DNA of 64,000 nt from Dielma sp000508965 (lineage in GTDB: Bacteria; Bacillota_I; Bacilli_A; Erysipelotrichales; Erysipelotrichaceae). The translations under genes and the position numbers were made by a program. The notes below the pieces were generated by a model. The model was not told where the DNA came from, searched no databases, and was given only the letters and a program-made list of their open reading frames with translations. The stretch covers positions 1-64,000 of the forward strand of contig BAHV02000018.1 in assembly GCA_000508965.1 (NCBI GenBank). Reading direction: 5' to 3'. Shown piece after piece: positions 17,527 through 24,724 of this stretch (its first letter is position 1; each line of letters starts with the position of its first letter).

Positions 17527-17907
17527 TTAACTGATCGTTTTCTTTCTTCCATCTAAATGCGTACATTCTATACTTTCACAATTCACAACCTTCTCGTATA
17601 CTGCCATAATCTTTGGCATTTGTATAGCTATCCAGTCTACCATTTCTTCATTGTTTGCCCATGCCTCTATACCGTTGCTATTTGCATTCAGCCCGGATTC
17701 AAATAAAAAGGCATGAACTAACTCATGTCTTAAAATATGCTTCTGCAGTTCTTGCTTATCTGATGTTAAATCTAATTCTGGCGCATCTTCAAACTCACTG
17801 ATTTTTATAGTCTTGGTATAAAAATCTGTTTCACCGCCTCGATCCTTTAAAGTTGATACAAACACGATCTTGTACTCAGTACCTAGTATATTTGCTGATT
17901 GTCTCAT
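17527..17907 (-). CDS. Small HExxH metalloprotein
   Basis: A 126-residue protein starting MRQSANILGTEYKIVF, with GGAGG six bases before the ATG. The core has HELVHAFLFESGL, an HExxH zinc motif with a following Glu, and an ANNEEMVDWIA segment that may supply the third ligand. Small HExxH proteins of this type (resembling minigluzincins and SprT-like folds) are common in phage late regions. Substrate is unknown; a role in maturing a structural protein or acting on the host is possible. A structured non-coding stretch lies directly upstream. Confidence 0.75.
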   Translation of the reverse strand: MRQSANILGTEYKIVFVSTLKDRGGETDFYTKTIKISEFEDAPELDLTSDKQELQKHILRHELVHAFLFESGLNANSNGIEAWANNEEMVDWIAIQMPKIMAVYEKVVNCESIECTHLDGRKKTIS

Positions 17908-17922
17908 AATTTTCCTCCAAAA

Positions 17923-18091
17923 TAAAAGCACCTATGCCCGTACCATACACTAGATGTATGGCCGATATAGATGCTTTTAGCAATAGTCTCCATAGAGTTA
18001 CTATCGCTAGTTAGATTAGCGAGAACTTAATGGGTGGGGGAAATACTTCCCGCTAATTCCACACTATCATAATAACACAGATTTTAGCGAA
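17923..18091. other. Structured non-coding gap with several inverted repeats; candidate cos/pac or RNA element
   Basis: This gap separates the DUF1492 regulator from the late genes. It holds a long imperfect hairpin (17923-17979) with outer arms TAAAAGCA/TGCTTTTA and an inner perfect CCATACA/TGTATGG stem, a small hairpin TCGCTA/TAGCGA (18004-18022), GGGAA/TTCCC (18038-18051) and a further TTAGCGA at 18084-18090. On the minus strand the long hairpin ends in TTTTATTTT just before GGAGG of the next gene, so it could attenuate late transcription. A packaging site is the other option. Confidence 0.5.
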
Positions 18092-18105
18092 CTGAGGTCC
18101 AACTT

Positions 18106-18531
18106 TTATTTTATTATGATGCCCCTGATTATTTGATTAATATCTCGTTTAAGTTTACTTCTTGAAACAGGTATTCGGTTTGCTATATCATCCAAACGGC
18201 AACGAGACATATATATATCAATTAATATTCTCCTGCTATTCTCATCAACTAATTTTAAAGCTTCATCAATCCGTTGTATCTCGGTCAAATGCTTATTACG
18301 TTCCTTTACTAGCTCTCCTTCTTCCATCAGCAGTTCAAGTTTTCTTTCCCCATATGGATTGCCGGCATTCTCTAAGATGATTTCTTTTGTTGACGGTGAA
18401 CTAACTCCCTGCATCTTTACAGCTAGTTCTTCAAGTTTTTCATCGATCTCCATTGCTTTCTTTTGATGATATGTATAACTTCGTAGGTAACGCTTGAATT
18501 GCTCAATTTTATCTTTTTCTGTAAGCATCAT
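18106..18531 (-). CDS. DUF1492-like late transcription regulator (ArpU/RinA-like)
   Basis: A 141-residue protein. The N-terminal two thirds are helical and charged. The C-terminus has a sigma-region-4-like helix-turn-helix: DIYMSRCRLDDIANRIPVSRSKLKRDINQ. This build and its position, last before the late operon, match the DUF1492/ArpU/RinA group that activates packaging and structural genes. The start follows the previous stop directly (GAGGGGTAA ATG ATG). The structured gap downstream would be its natural target region. Confidence 0.82.
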   Translation of the reverse strand: MMLTEKDKIEQFKRYLRSYTYHQKKAMEIDEKLEELAVKMQGVSSPSTKEIILENAGNPYGERKLELLMEEGELVKERNKHLTEIQRIDEALKLVDENSRRILIDIYMSRCRLDDIANRIPVSRSKLKRDINQIIRGIIIK

Positions 18532-18942
18532 TTACCCCTCAAGTAAAAGTTGATTGTTTTGGTACAACTCGTAAACCGTATCACCGGACTTTGTTACAAA
18601 GTAAGGCAGCATCACTTGATCTATTGTCACCATTTCAGTCTCGAGAATTGCAAGCTGTGCATCTAACCAGTCTTTTAAGATTCGCCAAGCTACACGCTCC
18701 GCTTGAGCATAATCACATTTGCATTTTTGCGCTTGCAACACTAGCAGAACCTTATCAGGTGCAGCCGGCAAACGCACACCCTGAATACCATTAGCAGTCT
18801 GCAAGGTAAAGCATATGCATGTGATCTTACCATCGGAGTAATCTAACATTATCTGTTTAGCTCCATGCTGTGCCAGCATCTGCTGTATCTCGCCTACAGT
18901 CTTAGATGCATCAATTTTGGTGGTGTAATTTTTAATTGGCAT
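18532..18942 (-). CDS. Conserved phage protein of unknown function
   Basis: A 136-residue protein starting MPIKNYTTKIDASKTVGEIQQMLAQHGAK. Similar proteins starting MPIKNYTT and carrying a RVAWRILKDWLDAQLAILETEMV segment are familiar from Firmicutes prophages, close to the early/late boundary, but no function is known to me. The fold looks like an alpha/beta domain followed by a helical W-rich part. AAAGGAG precedes the ATG. Confidence 0.8.
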   Translation of the reverse strand: MPIKNYTTKIDASKTVGEIQQMLAQHGAKQIMLDYSDGKITCICFTLQTANGIQGVRLPAAPDKVLLVLQAQKCKCDYAQAERVAWRILKDWLDAQLAILETEMVTIDQVMLPYFVTKSGDTVYELYQNNQLLLEG

Positions 18943-18956
18943 ATTCCCAGCTCCTT

Positions 18957-19154
18957 TTATTGTTTAGCTCTCTCAAAATCTTCCGCAGATACAAAACTAT
19001 TCACCAAATGTTCAGGCAGCCATCGACTCTGTGGTTTTTGAGCTCCCCAGTCAAAATAGGCAATCAGGTAATGAGGCTCTTTGTTTATAACTTCGACCAT
19101 TTCGACTTTGTATCCGTTGACATAATCGCCTTGCTTAATCAGCGTCTTCAGCAT
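18957..19154 (-). CDS. Small phage protein of unknown function
   Basis: About 65 residues starting MLKTLIKQGDYVNGYKVEMVEV; an ATG three codons earlier is also possible. The sequence reads as a small beta-barrel-like domain (G-D-Y-V-N-G-Y-K-V...YLIAYFDWG) with a helical end. No known motif. The 5' end overlaps the 68-residue upstream gene by 20 bases. Confidence 0.65.
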   Translation of the reverse strand: MLKTLIKQGDYVNGYKVEMVEVINKEPHYLIAYFDWGAQKPQSRWLPEHLVNSFVSAEDFERAKQ

Positions 19155-19341
19155 CTTTATCATCCCCAAAATTATCAATTGCCAGCCCTAGCGCATTAAC
19201 TATAATTTGCAATTCAAAATTATTTTCTATCAACGATTTAAAAATTTCTTCAAAAGCAAACATTAAATCAAACATATCACCTTCTAGTTGGATTTTATTT
19301 GCACTATGTTCATCGTCATAATCAATTAATATTTTAGCCAT
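19135..19341 (-). CDS. Small acidic phage protein of unknown function
   Basis: A 68-residue acidic protein starting MAKILIDYDDEHSANKIQLEGD and ending in an Asp/Glu-rich tail. GGAGG lies seven bases upstream. The middle is a hydrophobic helix region but not long enough for a confident membrane segment. It sits between the PcfJ-like gene and the small gene at 18957. Nothing indicates its role. Confidence 0.68.
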   Translation of the reverse strand: MAKILIDYDDEHSANKIQLEGDMFDLMFAFEEIFKSLIENNFELQIIVNALGLAIDNFGDDKDAEDAD

Positions 19342-19355
19342 TTTTATACCTCCAT

Positions 19356-20813
19356 TTAGTATCCTGATAGCTTATAACGCTTTTCCCACTTCTTCACAAA
19401 ATCTTGAGCTTCAGGATCAAGCTGACAGTTATTCTTTCCTCTAACTTGGATGACCTTTTTCCCTTTGAGTTCCAAAGTATAAAGTGGTCGATCTGCTTGA
19501 GATTTTTCTCTGACAAAGAAAATTGCAGTTTCTTTTTTGCTCATCCGGTCCGCATAACTGCGAACGCAGTGTTTCAATACTTCGCTTTCTTTGATTAACT
19601 CCTGTTGAGATTTTGCTGGCTTAATCACAAATTTATCATCTTGATAAATATACTTTTCCAGCTTCTGATAAAATTCATCAAAACCTTTTTGCAAGATTTT
19701 CTTTTCGTTTTTCTTATGCTCTTCAAATAGTTCACCATGAGCTTTATGAAGATCTTTTGGATAAAGAATACGTGTATCATATAGGGGATATCCAAGTTCG
19801 ACACACCATCGCAGGTAATCAGCATAAAGGTAGTGGTTAGTACCTTTAAGATAGACATGCTCGCAGAATTTTTTTTGCTTTTTTATTTCATCAGGCAAGA
19901 ATCCATAATTTACTTCGACGACTCTGATACCCTTCAATTGTTCATAAGTTGATATTGAATACTTTTTTATGTGCCTTATGTCTATGATTGAAACTCTGCC
20001 TTGCTTTACATAAGGTTCCCAATAACGCGATATACCAAAGATTTGCTCAAAATTTTTACCTTTTAGATTCAGATAACGAGCGGATGCCACCATTGAGTGA
20101 TACCCTGCTTTTACCAGCAGCTCTATTTTCGGACGATCTCTATACAAATTAACATAATCAATGATACTCATATTTCTTTGCTTCATGTACTCATCATATT
20201 GGCAATACTTTAATCCAACTGATTCTAGTACAGCTCGGTTATAACCCTGAAACGGTTCATAAAAATAATTCTGACAATACTTGTCTCGCTTCATTTCTTT
20301 AAATTTGCGATTCAGCAGTATATGTATCGGCGTATCTGTGAAATCATTCCAAATAAATCGATCACTACTAAAATCCATAAGACAATAAGTATTTCCCTCA
20401 ATTACTCTTTTAACTTCTCTAATAGCAAATTTATATCTGTCTATCCTTGAGCTAATCCTTTTTTCACATTTAAATGTTCTTGAAAGCAATTTACCTTTAT
20501 AGTTTTGAATCATGTCATAAGACAATTCCAAATAATCATTTGAAGAATTGACATCTGTCTTTATAAACTTCAACTCTTTACCACAGCTAGAGCAATGTAC
20601 TTGTTCTCCATTTGTATATCTTTCTACACGATGAGTAATATCACCGCATTCGCTGCATTTAAAGTACCACTCTTTTTTATCCTTCACTTTACCACCATAA
20701 GCACTTTTTAAAACAGACATCTTATTCAAACAAAATTCAACGATTCCCTCTGGCAGTGGTAAATCAGCTTGAGCCAGTTCCTTCAGTTCCTCAGAGTTCT
20801 TCCTGCAAGTCAT
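19356..20813 (-). CDS. PcfJ-like protein
   Basis: A 485-residue protein. Near residue 50-85 there is a zinc ribbon (CSECGD and CSSCGK). The C-terminus carries the PcfJ signature: IKPAKSQQELIKESEVLKHCVRSYADRM, IFFVREK, LYTLELKGKKVIQVRGKNN, and a closing W. PcfJ is named from the Enterococcus plasmid pCF10 and occurs in many phages, with no biochemical function known to me. Its ATG overlaps the PcfK stop (ATGA), the usual pairing. A role in early DNA metabolism is inferred from position. Confidence 0.85.
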   Translation of the reverse strand: MTCRKNSEELKELAQADLPLPEGIVEFCLNKMSVLKSAYGGKVKDKKEWYFKCSECGDITHRVERYTNGEQVHCSSCGKELKFIKTDVNSSNDYLELSYDMIQNYKGKLLSRTFKCEKRISSRIDRYKFAIREVKRVIEGNTYCLMDFSSDRFIWNDFTDTPIHILLNRKFKEMKRDKYCQNYFYEPFQGYNRAVLESVGLKYCQYDEYMKQRNMSIIDYVNLYRDRPKIELLVKAGYHSMVASARYLNLKGKNFEQIFGISRYWEPYVKQGRVSIIDIRHIKKYSISTYEQLKGIRVVEVNYGFLPDEIKKQKKFCEHVYLKGTNHYLYADYLRWCVELGYPLYDTRILYPKDLHKAHGELFEEHKKNEKKILQKGFDEFYQKLEKYIYQDDKFVIKPAKSQQELIKESEVLKHCVRSYADRMSKKETAIFFVREKSQADRPLYTLELKGKKVIQVRGKNNCQLDPEAQDFVKKWEKRYKLSGY

Positions 20814-21247
20814 AACAGATCTCCAAACAGGCTCTGCTGGCCTTCACATGGTTTATCTTTTTTACCGGCTTTGATTTTCTTAATCCCCACTTCCTGAGCT
20901 AACACTTCTACTAACACTTCTACCTGCTTTTGTTTAACAATAGGTGCCGCTTTCTTGACCGCATTATTTGTCTGACTAACTGCTGTATTTGCAGATACAT
21001 TTTTATTGATTTTGATATTATCCTCATCATAATAGTGGACTGCCCAGCCATAAACTGTATCATCATCAATTGCAGCACAATTGTTTTTTGCGTGTTTTCG
21101 TGCTTCACCTGTGATATAGCTAAACATTTCATCAAGTGATTTCTTAGGGTTATCAAGTTTGATGTCATCTCTGCTTAATAGATACTGAGCAATAATTTTG
21201 ATTGTGGGATTTGTACACTCAGTCAATTGCTTCGCAAATGTCATCAT
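20810..21247 (-). CDS. PcfK-like protein with C-terminal clamp-binding-like motif
   Basis: A 145-residue protein started at the ATG after GAGAGGTGGAC. It has the PcfK core, KSLDEMFSYITGEARKHA and VYGWAVHYYDED. A disordered Ala/Val/Lys region follows and the protein ends in GQQSLFGDLL. The QQSLF there resembles the pentapeptide that binds the bacterial sliding clamp (QL[S/D]LF). It is coupled to the PcfJ gene by a four-base overlap. If the motif is real the pair would be tethered to replication forks. Confidence 0.85.
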   Translation of the reverse strand: MMTFAKQLTECTNPTIKIIAQYLLSRDDIKLDNPKKSLDEMFSYITGEARKHAKNNCAAIDDDTVYGWAVHYYDEDNIKINKNVSANTAVSQTNNAVKKAAPIVKQKQVEVLVEVLAQEVGIKKIKAGKKDKPCEGQQSLFGDLL

Positions 21248-21456
21248 GTCCACCTCTCATTTTCATTAACTGAAAACCTTGTTCCAGAAGCTGGTTTTTT
21301 AAACCAGTTGGATGTTGTGAATATTTCTTGAGCGGTTCAATGATTTCTTTCACATATCCATTTTTTTTTATTTTCCACTAGTGTAACAATTTCTTCGGAT
21401 GTACTTCCAAAATGTTTTGTGATAACTAATCCATCTTTTTCCTTTCGCATGATCAT
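21219..21456 (-). pseudogene. Small phage gene split by a nine-A run (frameshift)
   Basis: From ATG at 21456 (GGAGG ten bases upstream) the frame reads MIMRKEKDGLVITKHFGSTS and stops after 39 codons at 21337. With eight instead of nine A at 21361-21369 the frame would continue as NGYVKEIIEPLKKYSQHPTG and on to 21219, giving about 79 residues and overlapping PcfK. Either the gene is broken, the assembly miscounts the run, or the ribosome or polymerase slips here. The two halves look like one small early protein. Confidence 0.5.
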
Positions 21457-21470
21457 GATTTTATTTCCTC

Positions 21471-21677
21471 CTAAATGATTTTATACTCTTCAAAAACCCT
21501 ATCTTTATTGGCCTCTGCCTCATCTCTTGATTTAAACAATCAATCGTATTTTACCAGTGCTATATGCCCTAAATCTGATGAGTCGAAGTAATCATTAAAT
21601 ACATTTTTTCTAGCTCCTATGTACCATACTTTGTCGCCATCCTCAGGTTTATAATGATTCAATTTTTTATTTTCCAT
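21471..21677 (-). pseudogene. Small phage protein gene with in-frame TGA
   Basis: From ATG at 21677 the frame encodes MENKKLNHYKPEDGDKVWYI and on to KYD, then TGA (21542-21540), and continues in the same frame as LFKSRDEAEANKDRVFEEYK to TAG at 21471. Proteins of this kind, with a K-V-W-Y-I strand and a final LF.S.DEAE.....F helix, are common small phage proteins, which suggests that TGA replaced a sense codon such as TGG. The short form would have 45 residues and the full form 68. Confidence 0.5.
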
Positions 21678-21690
21678 TTTTTGAAACCTC

Positions 21691-22071
21691 TTAAATCGCT
21701 TCAACGCAAATGTATATCCCCGGCACTTCCGCCCAGAATTTTTCAACGACTTCACTGCAAACTAAAGCATCATCTACCCAGTAACCACAAGCAGTCATGC
21801 AATCCTTCAGCAGCTTCTGCAAGTTATCCGTGTCAGGACGAGTGTATTTAAACTCGCCATCTTTATGTTTGCCGGTAATGGGGAAGCACCATTTTGTGAC
21901 TAACCGCACAGGACCAGTATACTTGTCAGCCGGCTTATATCGTGCCAGATTAGCCATCAACTTTGCTCTGGCTGCCTTGACCTCAGGCGGATCATAAAAC
22001 CGCCCTTTGCTGATCTTGTGCTGCTGAGCCGTTGCAGTGGGTGGCACTATCGCCATGAAGAACTCAGTCAT
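21691..22071 (-). CDS. rusA: RusA-family Holliday junction resolvase
   Basis: A 126-residue protein. The RusA hallmarks are clear: an N-terminal strand with PTATAQQHK, the basic KYTRPDTDNLQKLLKDCM segment with the catalytic Asp residues, and CGYWVDDALV. It cuts branched DNA during late replication and before packaging. The ATG overlaps the end of the small zinc protein gene by eight bases; a second ATG five codons in is possible. Length is normal for the family. Confidence 0.93.
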   Translation of the reverse strand: MTEFFMAIVPPTATAQQHKISKGRFYDPPEVKAARAKLMANLARYKPADKYTGPVRLVTKWCFPITGKHKDGEFKYTRPDTDNLQKLLKDCMTACGYWVDDALVCSEVVEKFWAEVPGIYICVEAI

Positions 22072-22261
22072 GTGATTGTCCCATTGCCTTTAATGCACAT
22101 TCCGTACAGGCTGCTTCTTTGACAACGCCTGATCGCAGACTATTTCTGAGCGTGTTGCTTTCCCAACAATCGCAACCGCAAACCGGGCACTTTTTCATGA
22201 CCCATCCTCGATCTCTTGGCTTGGGTACATTTGTTACCAATGGCATACATGCTATTCTCAT
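22064..22261 (-). CDS. Small zinc-finger-like phage protein
   Basis: A 65-residue protein from the ATG with AAAGGAG at good spacing; a second start at 22198 with GAGG gives a 44-residue form. Cysteine pairs C-P-V-C-G and C-T-E-C-A are spaced to bind one zinc ion. Small proteins with this build often sit beside RusA in Firmicutes phages; function unknown. It overlaps RusA by eight bases. Confidence 0.65.
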   Translation of the reverse strand: MRIACMPLVTNVPKPRDRGWVMKKCPVCGCDCWESNTLRNSLRSGVVKEAACTECALKAMGQSHD

Positions 22262-22337
22262 ACGTTACACTCCTTTTCTCGTTTTTTTATATCACCTGTC
22301 AAAAAATCCAAAGGGTGTGGCTGTCAAAAGTGGGTGT

Positions 22338-22374
22338 GTGTCATAACCCCCCTCTTTAGAGGGGGTTATGACAC
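22338..22374. repeat. Strong hairpin near candidate replication origin
   Basis: GTGTCATAACCCCC (22338-22351) and GGGGGTTATGACAC (22361-22374) are perfect inverted repeats of 14 bp, and the nine-base loop contains CTCT/AGAG that can extend the stem with one bulge. No T-run follows on either strand, so a terminator is less likely than a DNA or RNA structural element. Confidence 0.8.
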
Positions 22375-22416
22375 CCCATTTTTTGACACCCCACCGCGCC
22401 ATTTAGATAGGTGTCA

Positions 22417-22533
22417 TTTTGACACTTTGACACCTTTTTTGACACCTTAATGTCACATGTCAAATTATGTTTTTTGACACTTTGACACCCCAAGTGTCAC
22501 ATGTCATTTTTTTGTTTTTGACACTTTGACACC
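22417..22533. repeat. Three iteron-like direct repeats; candidate phage replication origin
   Basis: TTTTGACACTTTGACACC occurs exactly at 22417-22434, 22472-22489 and 22516-22533, spaced 55 and 44 bases apart, both multiples of 11. Further single TTTTGACACC units lie at 22381-22390 and 22437-22446, and TGTCACATGTCA occurs at 22451-22462 and 22495-22506. The array covers the 3' end of the primase-helicase gene and the gap after it, with the strong hairpin beyond. This is the layout of an iteron origin read by a replication protein. Confidence 0.72.
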
Positions 22534-24722
22534 TTTCTGACCTTACCCTTTCTATCTCTTTCATAATTCGGATTTGCATCAATTAAATCTTTAACATAGT
22601 TCCTACTTTTACCGATATGGGAAATCAAATCAGAGACAGATACTTCGCCGTTTTCTTCGCTGTCGCAAAACGTAAATGCACTTTCCAATTCTGATTGTTT
22701 TTTCAATTGTTTGTCTTCAACCGACACCGTACTCTTTTTCTTACTGCGGTAATTAGCATCATCCAACTGGATGTCCTTAAGCGTACCAATACGATCCACG
22801 CGATGCACTGGATAATCAAACCATAGATTTACCGGTGCGAATTTAGGAAACTCTCTCAGCGTTCCTTCAATGCGCCATGCCGTCTTTGCTTCGACTTTTT
22901 TACGGACTTCCGCAACTTCTTCGATGATGCTTTCATAAACTTCCTTTAGATTTATACGGCAGATGCCCAGCATCTGAGTTTCACTACATTCATCATCCTG
23001 TGATGCTAGGTCTTCTTTACCGTACTTCTTCAACCAGCTCATGCACAACCGGCACACCGCTTTATTACTTTCCTGTTTCAATGTGTCTTCGCTGATTTCT
23101 AGTTCTATCAAATCTAGCAGTGCATCAGGATCACGTGCAAACACTCCTGAGCCACTAGCTCTATCCATTGAACGCTTGCTGCCTTGACTACCCTTACTAT
23201 GATGATGACAGTAGATGACGGCGCAGCCTAACTCAGTACATACCTTGTCAAACTGGTTACAGAAGTTGGCCATCTGATCCGCACTGTTCTCATCACCTGT
23301 AATGACCTTATAAATAGGATCAATAATAATTGCTATGTAGTTCTTTTTTGCGGCCCTTCTGATTAGCTTTGGAGCTAGTTTATCCATCGGGATAGACTTT
23401 CCCCTCAGGTTCCAAATATCAATGTTCTGAAGGCTTTCTGCCGGCCACTCCAGGGATGTATAAACATCCTTGAATCGATGTAAGCAGCTGGCTCGGTCAA
23501 GCTCTAAATTGACATAGAGCACCTTACCTTTCGCACAGGGCCAGTTGAACCATTTCTTACCCTCTGCAATAGCAATACACATCTCAATCAAAGCAAATGA
23601 CTTCCCTGCCTTAGACGGGCCTGCAATCAGCATCTTATGTCCTTGTCGCAACACTCCATCAATCAAGGATGGTGCTAACGCCGGCAGATCATTCCAATAC
23701 TCATTCAAACTCTCCGGCTCCGGTAGATCGTCATTGACCGACTCGATCCATTCTTTCCATTCGTTCCAACTATCTTTACCGATATTGGTATCCATAAGAA
23801 ATTGTTTTTTACCATTCCGCATGACACCAGGCATTCTTGATAATCGGCTCGGATTTTTATTCTGCTGGTCGATCTCAAGCCCGTTTTTCTTACAGACCGT
23901 ATAAAGATAATCCACTCGTTTTCTATATTCCGCATAATCGGCCGCATCAACACGAACGATGGCGTGGATGCTCTTTTTCCCGCTGTATACTAAACATACC
24001 ACCGGCAATTCTAGTTCTCTGATGATCGCATTTTGTTTTTCTAAATCCATTGAATCAGACTCAACTAAGGCATACCTAAAATCTGTGACATTTTTGTTCT
24101 TGACGTCTTTCCCATCCATCGGATTGAATCGAATCCACGCACCTACAGCTTCGTTATAGTCACCTAGGACAGAACCAATATCACCTTTGCATTTATTCAG
24201 CTGTTCGATCAGCTGTCCCGCAGTACGGTCAACACACCCTCTTGTGGGTATATACTTGCCGTCCTTTTCCCAGCTTCGTGTAACATATGCTACATTCTCC
24301 GTTGAGTCAAAGAGTGTTTCCAGATATGTAATCAATTCCTGGACCGGCTCCCAGTGCTCCGGTTCTTTGATCTCTTTTCCTTCTACCCAATCTTTATCAA
24401 GGATCACTAACTCATCGCGGCTGATCGTATCATTCCAATCAAGAGCACGGCTTTCTGATGCTTCAAAGACCCATCCTTGATCCTTTGCCATTTGTATGAT
24501 TGTTCCTCCTGTAACAGGTATTCCCGTTCCCTGAAAGGTATCCCATTTCCTGAAGCATTCGCCGGCATGGTATCTGTCTGAATCTGACTGACTCCAGAGA
24601 TCCCAATCAGCAGCCGTATAGCCTTCATGCTTTAAAGCCATACCCACATTCACCCATTCTTGGTAATTTAGGATGGAAGGATCAATATGCTTCAGGATCT
24701 CTAATAAATCAGTACGTTCCAT
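22497..24722 (-). CDS. Phage primase-helicase (PriCT-like, primase, RepA/AAA_25-like ATPase)
   Basis: A 741-residue protein from the ATG after AAGGAG at seven bases. The N-terminal 85 residues look like a PriCT/VirE-type helical domain (DPSILNYQEWVNVGMALKHEGY). Residues about 130-330 have an archaeo-eukaryotic primase character, with WIRFNPMDGK, VCLVYSGKKSIHAIVRVDA and NPSRLSRMPGV. Residues about 360-560 are a RecA-type ATPase: Walker A GPSKAGKSF, IAIIIDPIYK as Walker B, and a YCHHHSKG sensor. A basic C-terminus could bind DNA. It is the likely replication initiator and helicase, with the repeat array at its own 3' end. Confidence 0.88.
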   Translation of the reverse strand: MERTDLLEILKHIDPSILNYQEWVNVGMALKHEGYTAADWDLWSQSDSDRYHAGECFRKWDTFQGTGIPVTGGTIIQMAKDQGWVFEASESRALDWNDTISRDELVILDKDWVEGKEIKEPEHWEPVQELITYLETLFDSTENVAYVTRSWEKDGKYIPTRGCVDRTAGQLIEQLNKCKGDIGSVLGDYNEAVGAWIRFNPMDGKDVKNKNVTDFRYALVESDSMDLEKQNAIIRELELPVVCLVYSGKKSIHAIVRVDAADYAEYRKRVDYLYTVCKKNGLEIDQQNKNPSRLSRMPGVMRNGKKQFLMDTNIGKDSWNEWKEWIESVNDDLPEPESLNEYWNDLPALAPSLIDGVLRQGHKMLIAGPSKAGKSFALIEMCIAIAEGKKWFNWPCAKGKVLYVNLELDRASCLHRFKDVYTSLEWPAESLQNIDIWNLRGKSIPMDKLAPKLIRRAAKKNYIAIIIDPIYKVITGDENSADQMANFCNQFDKVCTELGCAVIYCHHHSKGSQGSKRSMDRASGSGVFARDPDALLDLIELEISEDTLKQESNKAVCRLCMSWLKKYGKEDLASQDDECSETQMLGICRINLKEVYESIIEEVAEVRKKVEAKTAWRIEGTLREFPKFAPVNLWFDYPVHRVDRIGTLKDIQLDDANYRSKKKSTVSVEDKQLKKQSELESAFTFCDSEENGEVSVSDLISHIGKSRNYVKDLIDANPNYERDRKGKVRKVSKCQKQKNDM

Positions 24723-24724
24723 GA

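Noticed and set aside
21471..21677. Changed genetic code (TGA as sense)
   Set aside because: Many essential-looking genes in phage and host end in TGA, including ATGA overlaps.
22381..22533. Repeats resembling a small CRISPR array
   Set aside because: Units are irregularly spaced, gaps are AT-rich and partly coding, no cas genes are near; iterons fit better.
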